Origin: Archivesica marissinica | Taxonomy: Eukaryota; Mollusca; Bivalvia; Venerida; Vesicomyidae | Direction: 5' to 3' | DNA length: 64,000 bases | Assembly (NCBI GenBank): GCA_014843695.1 | Contig: CM026397.1 | Span: 43,754,780 to 43,818,779 of the forward strand | In this document: positions 60,028 through 64,000 of the stretch, piece after piece | How the letters are laid out: every line of letters begins with the position of its first letter | Numbering within the stretch: position 1 is the stretch's first letter | Translations under genes and position numbers: made by a program | The notes under the pieces: generated by a model | The model's input: the letters and a program-made list of their open reading frames with translations, nothing else | The model's database searches: none | What the model was told of the DNA's origin: nothing

Positions 60028-63000
60028 TACACAGCCTCAACGAGTAAATATATATGTGAGCAAGTACACAATCTCAACAAGTAAATATATATGTGAGCAA
60101 GTACACAACCTCAACGAGTAAATATATATGTGAGCAAGTACACAGTCTCAACAAGTAAATATATATGTGAGCAAGTACACAGTCTCAACGAGTAAATATA
60201 TATGTGAGCAAGTACACAGCCTCAACAAGTAAATATATATGTGAGCAAGTACACAGCCTCAACGAGTAAATATATATGTGAGTAAGTACACAACCTCAAC
60301 AGGTAAATATATATGTGAGCAAGTACACAGTCTCAATGAGTAAATATATATGTGAGCAAGTACACAGCCTCAACAAGTAAATATATATGTGAGCAAGTAC
60401 GCAGTCCAAGAGAGTAAATATATATGTGAGCAAGTACACAGTCTCAACGAGTAAATATATATGTAAGTAAGTACACAATCTCAACAAGTAAATATATATG
60501 TGAGCAAGTACACAGCCTCAATGAGTAAATATATATGTGAGCAAGTACACAGCCTCAATGAATAAATATATATGTGAGCAAGTACACAATCTCAACAAGT
60601 AAATATATATGTGAGCAAGTACACAACCTCAACGAGTAAATATATATGTGAGCAAGTACACAGTCTCAACAAGTAAATATATATGTGAGCAAGTACACAA
60701 CCCGAGAGAGTAAATATATATGTGAGCAAGTACACAGTCTCAATGAGTAAATATATATGTGAGCAAGTACACAGCCTCAACAAGTAAATATATATGTGAG
60801 CAAGTACACAGTCCAAGAGAGTAAATATATATGTGAGCAAGTACACAGCCTCAACAAGTAAATATATATGTGAGCAAGTACACAGTCTCAACGAGTAAAT
60901 ATATATTTGAGCAAGTACACAGCCTCAACGAGTAAATATATATGTGAGCAAGTACACAGTCTCACCAAGTAAATATATATGTGAGCAAGTACACAGCCTC
61001 AACGAGTAAATATATATGTGAGCAAGTACACAGTCTCAACGAGTAAATATATATGTGAGCAAGTACACAGTCTCAATGAGTAAATATATATGTGAGCAAG
61101 TACACAGCCTCAAAGAGTAAATATATATGTGAGCAAGTACACAGTCCAAGAGAGTAAATATATATGTGAGCAAGTACACAACCTCAACAATTAAATATAT
61201 ATGTGAGCAAGTACACAGACTCAACAAGTAAATATATATGTGAGCAAGTACACAGTCTCAACAAGTAAATATATATGTGAGCAAGTACACAGTCTCAACA
61301 AGTAAATATATATGTGAGCAAGTACACAACCTCAATGAGTAAATATATATGTGAGCAAGTACACAGCCTCATCGAATAAATATATATGTGAGCAAGTACA
61401 CAGTCCAAGAGAGTAAATATATATGTGAGCAGGTACACAACCTCAACGAATAAATATATATGTGAGCAAGTACACAGTCTCAACAAGTAAATATATATGT
61501 GAGCAAGTACACAACCTCAATGAGTAAATATATATGTGAGCAAGTACACAGCCTCATCGAATAAATATATATGTGAGCAAGTACACAGTCCAAGAGAGTA
61601 AATATATATGTGAGCAAGTACACAGTCTCAACGAGTAAATATATATGTGAGCAAGTACACAGCCTAAACGAGTAAATATATATGTGAGCAAGTACACAGT
61701 CTCAACGAGTAAATATATATGTGAGCAAGTACACAGCCTCAACGAGTAAATATATGTGAGCAAGTACACAGTCTCAACAAGTAAATATATATGTGAGCAA
61801 GTACACAGTCTCAACGAGTAAATATATATGTGAGCAAGTACACAGTCTCAACGAGTAAATATATATGTGAGCAAGTACACAGCCTCAACAAGTAAATATA
61901 TATGTGAGCAAGTACACAGCCTCAACGAGTAAATATATATGTGAGTAAGTACACAACCTCAACAAGTAAATATATATGTGAGCAAGTACACAGTCTCAAT
62001 GAGTAAATATATATGTGAGCAAGTGCACAGCCTCAACAAGTAAATATATATGTGAGCAAGTACACAGTCCAAGAGAGTAAATATATATGTGAGCAAGTAC
62101 ACAGTCTCAACGAGTAAATATATATGTGAGCAAGTACACAGCCTAAACGAGTAAATATATATGTGAGCAAGTACACAGCCTCAACGAGTAAATATATATG
62201 TGAGCAAGTACACAATCTCAACAAGTAAATATATATGTGAGCAAGTACACAGTCTCAACAAGTAAATATATATGTGAGCAAGTACACAGTCCTAGAGAGT
62301 AAATATATATGTGAGCAAGTACACAATCTCAACAAGTAAATATATATGTGAGCAAGTACACAACCTCAACGAGTAAATATATATGTGAGCAAGTACACAA
62401 CCTCAACGAATAAATATATATGTGAGCAAGTACACAATCTCAACAAGTAAATATATATGTGAGCAAGTACACAGCCTCAACGAGTAAATATATATGTGAG
62501 CAAGTACACAACCTCAATGAATAAATATATATGTGAGCAAGTACACAGCCTCAACGAGTAAATATATATGTGAGCAAGTACACAGCCTCAACAAGTAAAT
62601 ATATATGTGAGCAAGTACACAGCCTCAACAAGTAAATATAAATGTGAGCAAGTACACAGCCTCAACAAGTAAATATATATGTGAGCAAGTAAACAGTCTC
62701 AACGAGTAAATATATATGTGAGCAAGTACACAGCCTCAACGGGTAAATATATATGTGAGCAAGTACACAGTCTCAATGAGTAAATATATATGTGAGCAAG
62801 TACACAGTCTCAACGAGTAAATATATATGTGAGCAAGTACACAGTCTCAACGAGTAAATATATATGTGAGCAAGTACACAGCCTCAACGAGTAAATATAT
62901 ATGTGAGCAAGTACACAGTCCAAGAGAGTAAATATATATGTGAGCAAGTACACAACCTCAACAAGTAAATATATATGTGAGCAAGTACACAGTCCAAGAG

Positions 63001-64000
63001 AGTAAATATATATGTGAGCAAGTATACAACCTCAACAAGTAAATATATATGTGAGCAAGTACACAGTCTCAACAAGTAAATATATATGTGAGCAAGTACA
63101 CAGTCTCAACAAGTAAATATATATGTGAGCAAGTACACAACCTCAATGAGTAAATATATATGTGAGCAAGTACACAGCCTCAACAAGTAAATATATATGT
63201 GAGCAAGTACACAACCTCAACGAATAAATATATATGTGAGCAAGTACACAGCCTCAACAAGTAAATATATATGTGAGCAAGTACACAATCTCAACAAGTA
63301 AATATATATGTGAGCAAGTACACAACCTCAACAAGTAAATATATATGTGAGCAAGTACACAACCCCAACGAGTAAATATATATGTGAGCAAGTACACAGT
63401 CCAAGAGAGTAAATATATATGTGAGCAAGTACACAGTCTCAACAAGTAAATATATATGTGAGCAAGTACACAGTCTCAACGAGTAAATATATATGTGAGC
63501 AAGTACACAGTCTCAACGAGTAAATATATATGTGAGCAAGTACACAACCCGAGAGAGTAAATATATATGTGAGCAAGTACACAGTCTCAATGAGTAAATA
63601 TATATGTGAGCAAGTACACAGCCTCAACAAGTAAATATATATGTGAGCAAGTACACAGTCCAAGAGAGTAAATATATATGTGAGCAAGTACACAGCCTCA
63701 ACAAGTAAATATGTATGTGAGCAAGTACACAGTCTCAACGAGTAAATATATATGTGAGCAAGTACACAGCCTCAACGAGTAAATATATATGTGAGCAAGT
63801 ACACAGTCTCACCAAGTAAATATATATGTGAGCAAGTACACAGTCTCAACGAGTAAATATATATGTGAGCAAGTACACAGTCTCAACGAGTAAATATATA
63901 TGTGAGCAAGTACACAGCCTCAACGAGTAAATATATATGTGAGCAAGTACACAGTCCAAGAGAGTAAATATATATGTGAGCAAGTACACAACCTCAACAA
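60028..64000. repeat. 37 bp minisatellite, about 107 copies, continues past the window
   Basis: The unit is 37 bp: CCTCAACGAGTAAATATATA followed by TGTGAGCAAGTACACAG, with recurrent variants (CAAGAGAG, CTCAACAAG). Units abut without spacers. Short - frames (LCTCSHIYLL) come from the 111 bp triple unit. Confidence 0.95.

Noticed and set aside
60028..64000. CRISPR-like regular direct repeats
   Set aside because: Units abut without unique spacers, and the genome is eukaryotic with introns.

Overview
The window is nuclear DNA of a metazoan, most likely a marine bivalve mollusc. It has intron-split genes with GT-AG splice sites, several tRNA-headed SINE families, short inverted-repeat elements (MITEs) and very heavy minisatellite content. 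The bivalve call is an inference from the look of the SINEs and MITEs; no search was run. By my tally, tandem arrays make up roughly three quarters of the non-N bases. Most long open frames are by-products of array units whose length is a multiple of three.

Two real genes can be read through the repeats. On the + strand, four exons (370-437, 13554-13701, 16216-16293, 16851-16947) join in phase into about 130 codons. They encode the middle of a ubiquitin-specific protease catalytic domain of the USP36/USP42 type, including the CxxC...CxxC zinc-binding region. On the - strand, nine exons between 58829 and 41388 join in phase into the middle of SMC6: the end of the N-terminal coiled coil, the whole hinge and the start of the C-terminal coiled coil. 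The genes are convergent. Both lose their 3' parts in or beside a 23 kb block (17.0-40.0 kb) made only of arrays and a 1000-N scaffold gap.

Layout: 0-17 kb holds the USP exons and introns, with arrays of 44, 63, 34, 57, 50, 60, 37 and 42 bp units. 17.0-27.65 kb holds 51/66 bp and 21 bp arrays. 27.65-28.65 kb is a gap. 28.65-40.0 kb is an array of about 47 bp units with a 3333 bp higher-order repeat. 40-59.4 kb holds the SMC6 exons, SINEs, MITEs and further arrays. 60-64 kb is a 37 bp array.

The most striking observation is that three minisatellites in SMC6 have units straddling an exon-intron junction. Each copies the end of an exon with its splice donor (49 bp and 32 bp units) or a splice acceptor with the start of an exon (42 bp unit). 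The gene therefore carries dozens of decoy splice sites beside its real ones. In addition, a SINE and a MITE have themselves been internally expanded into tandem arrays.
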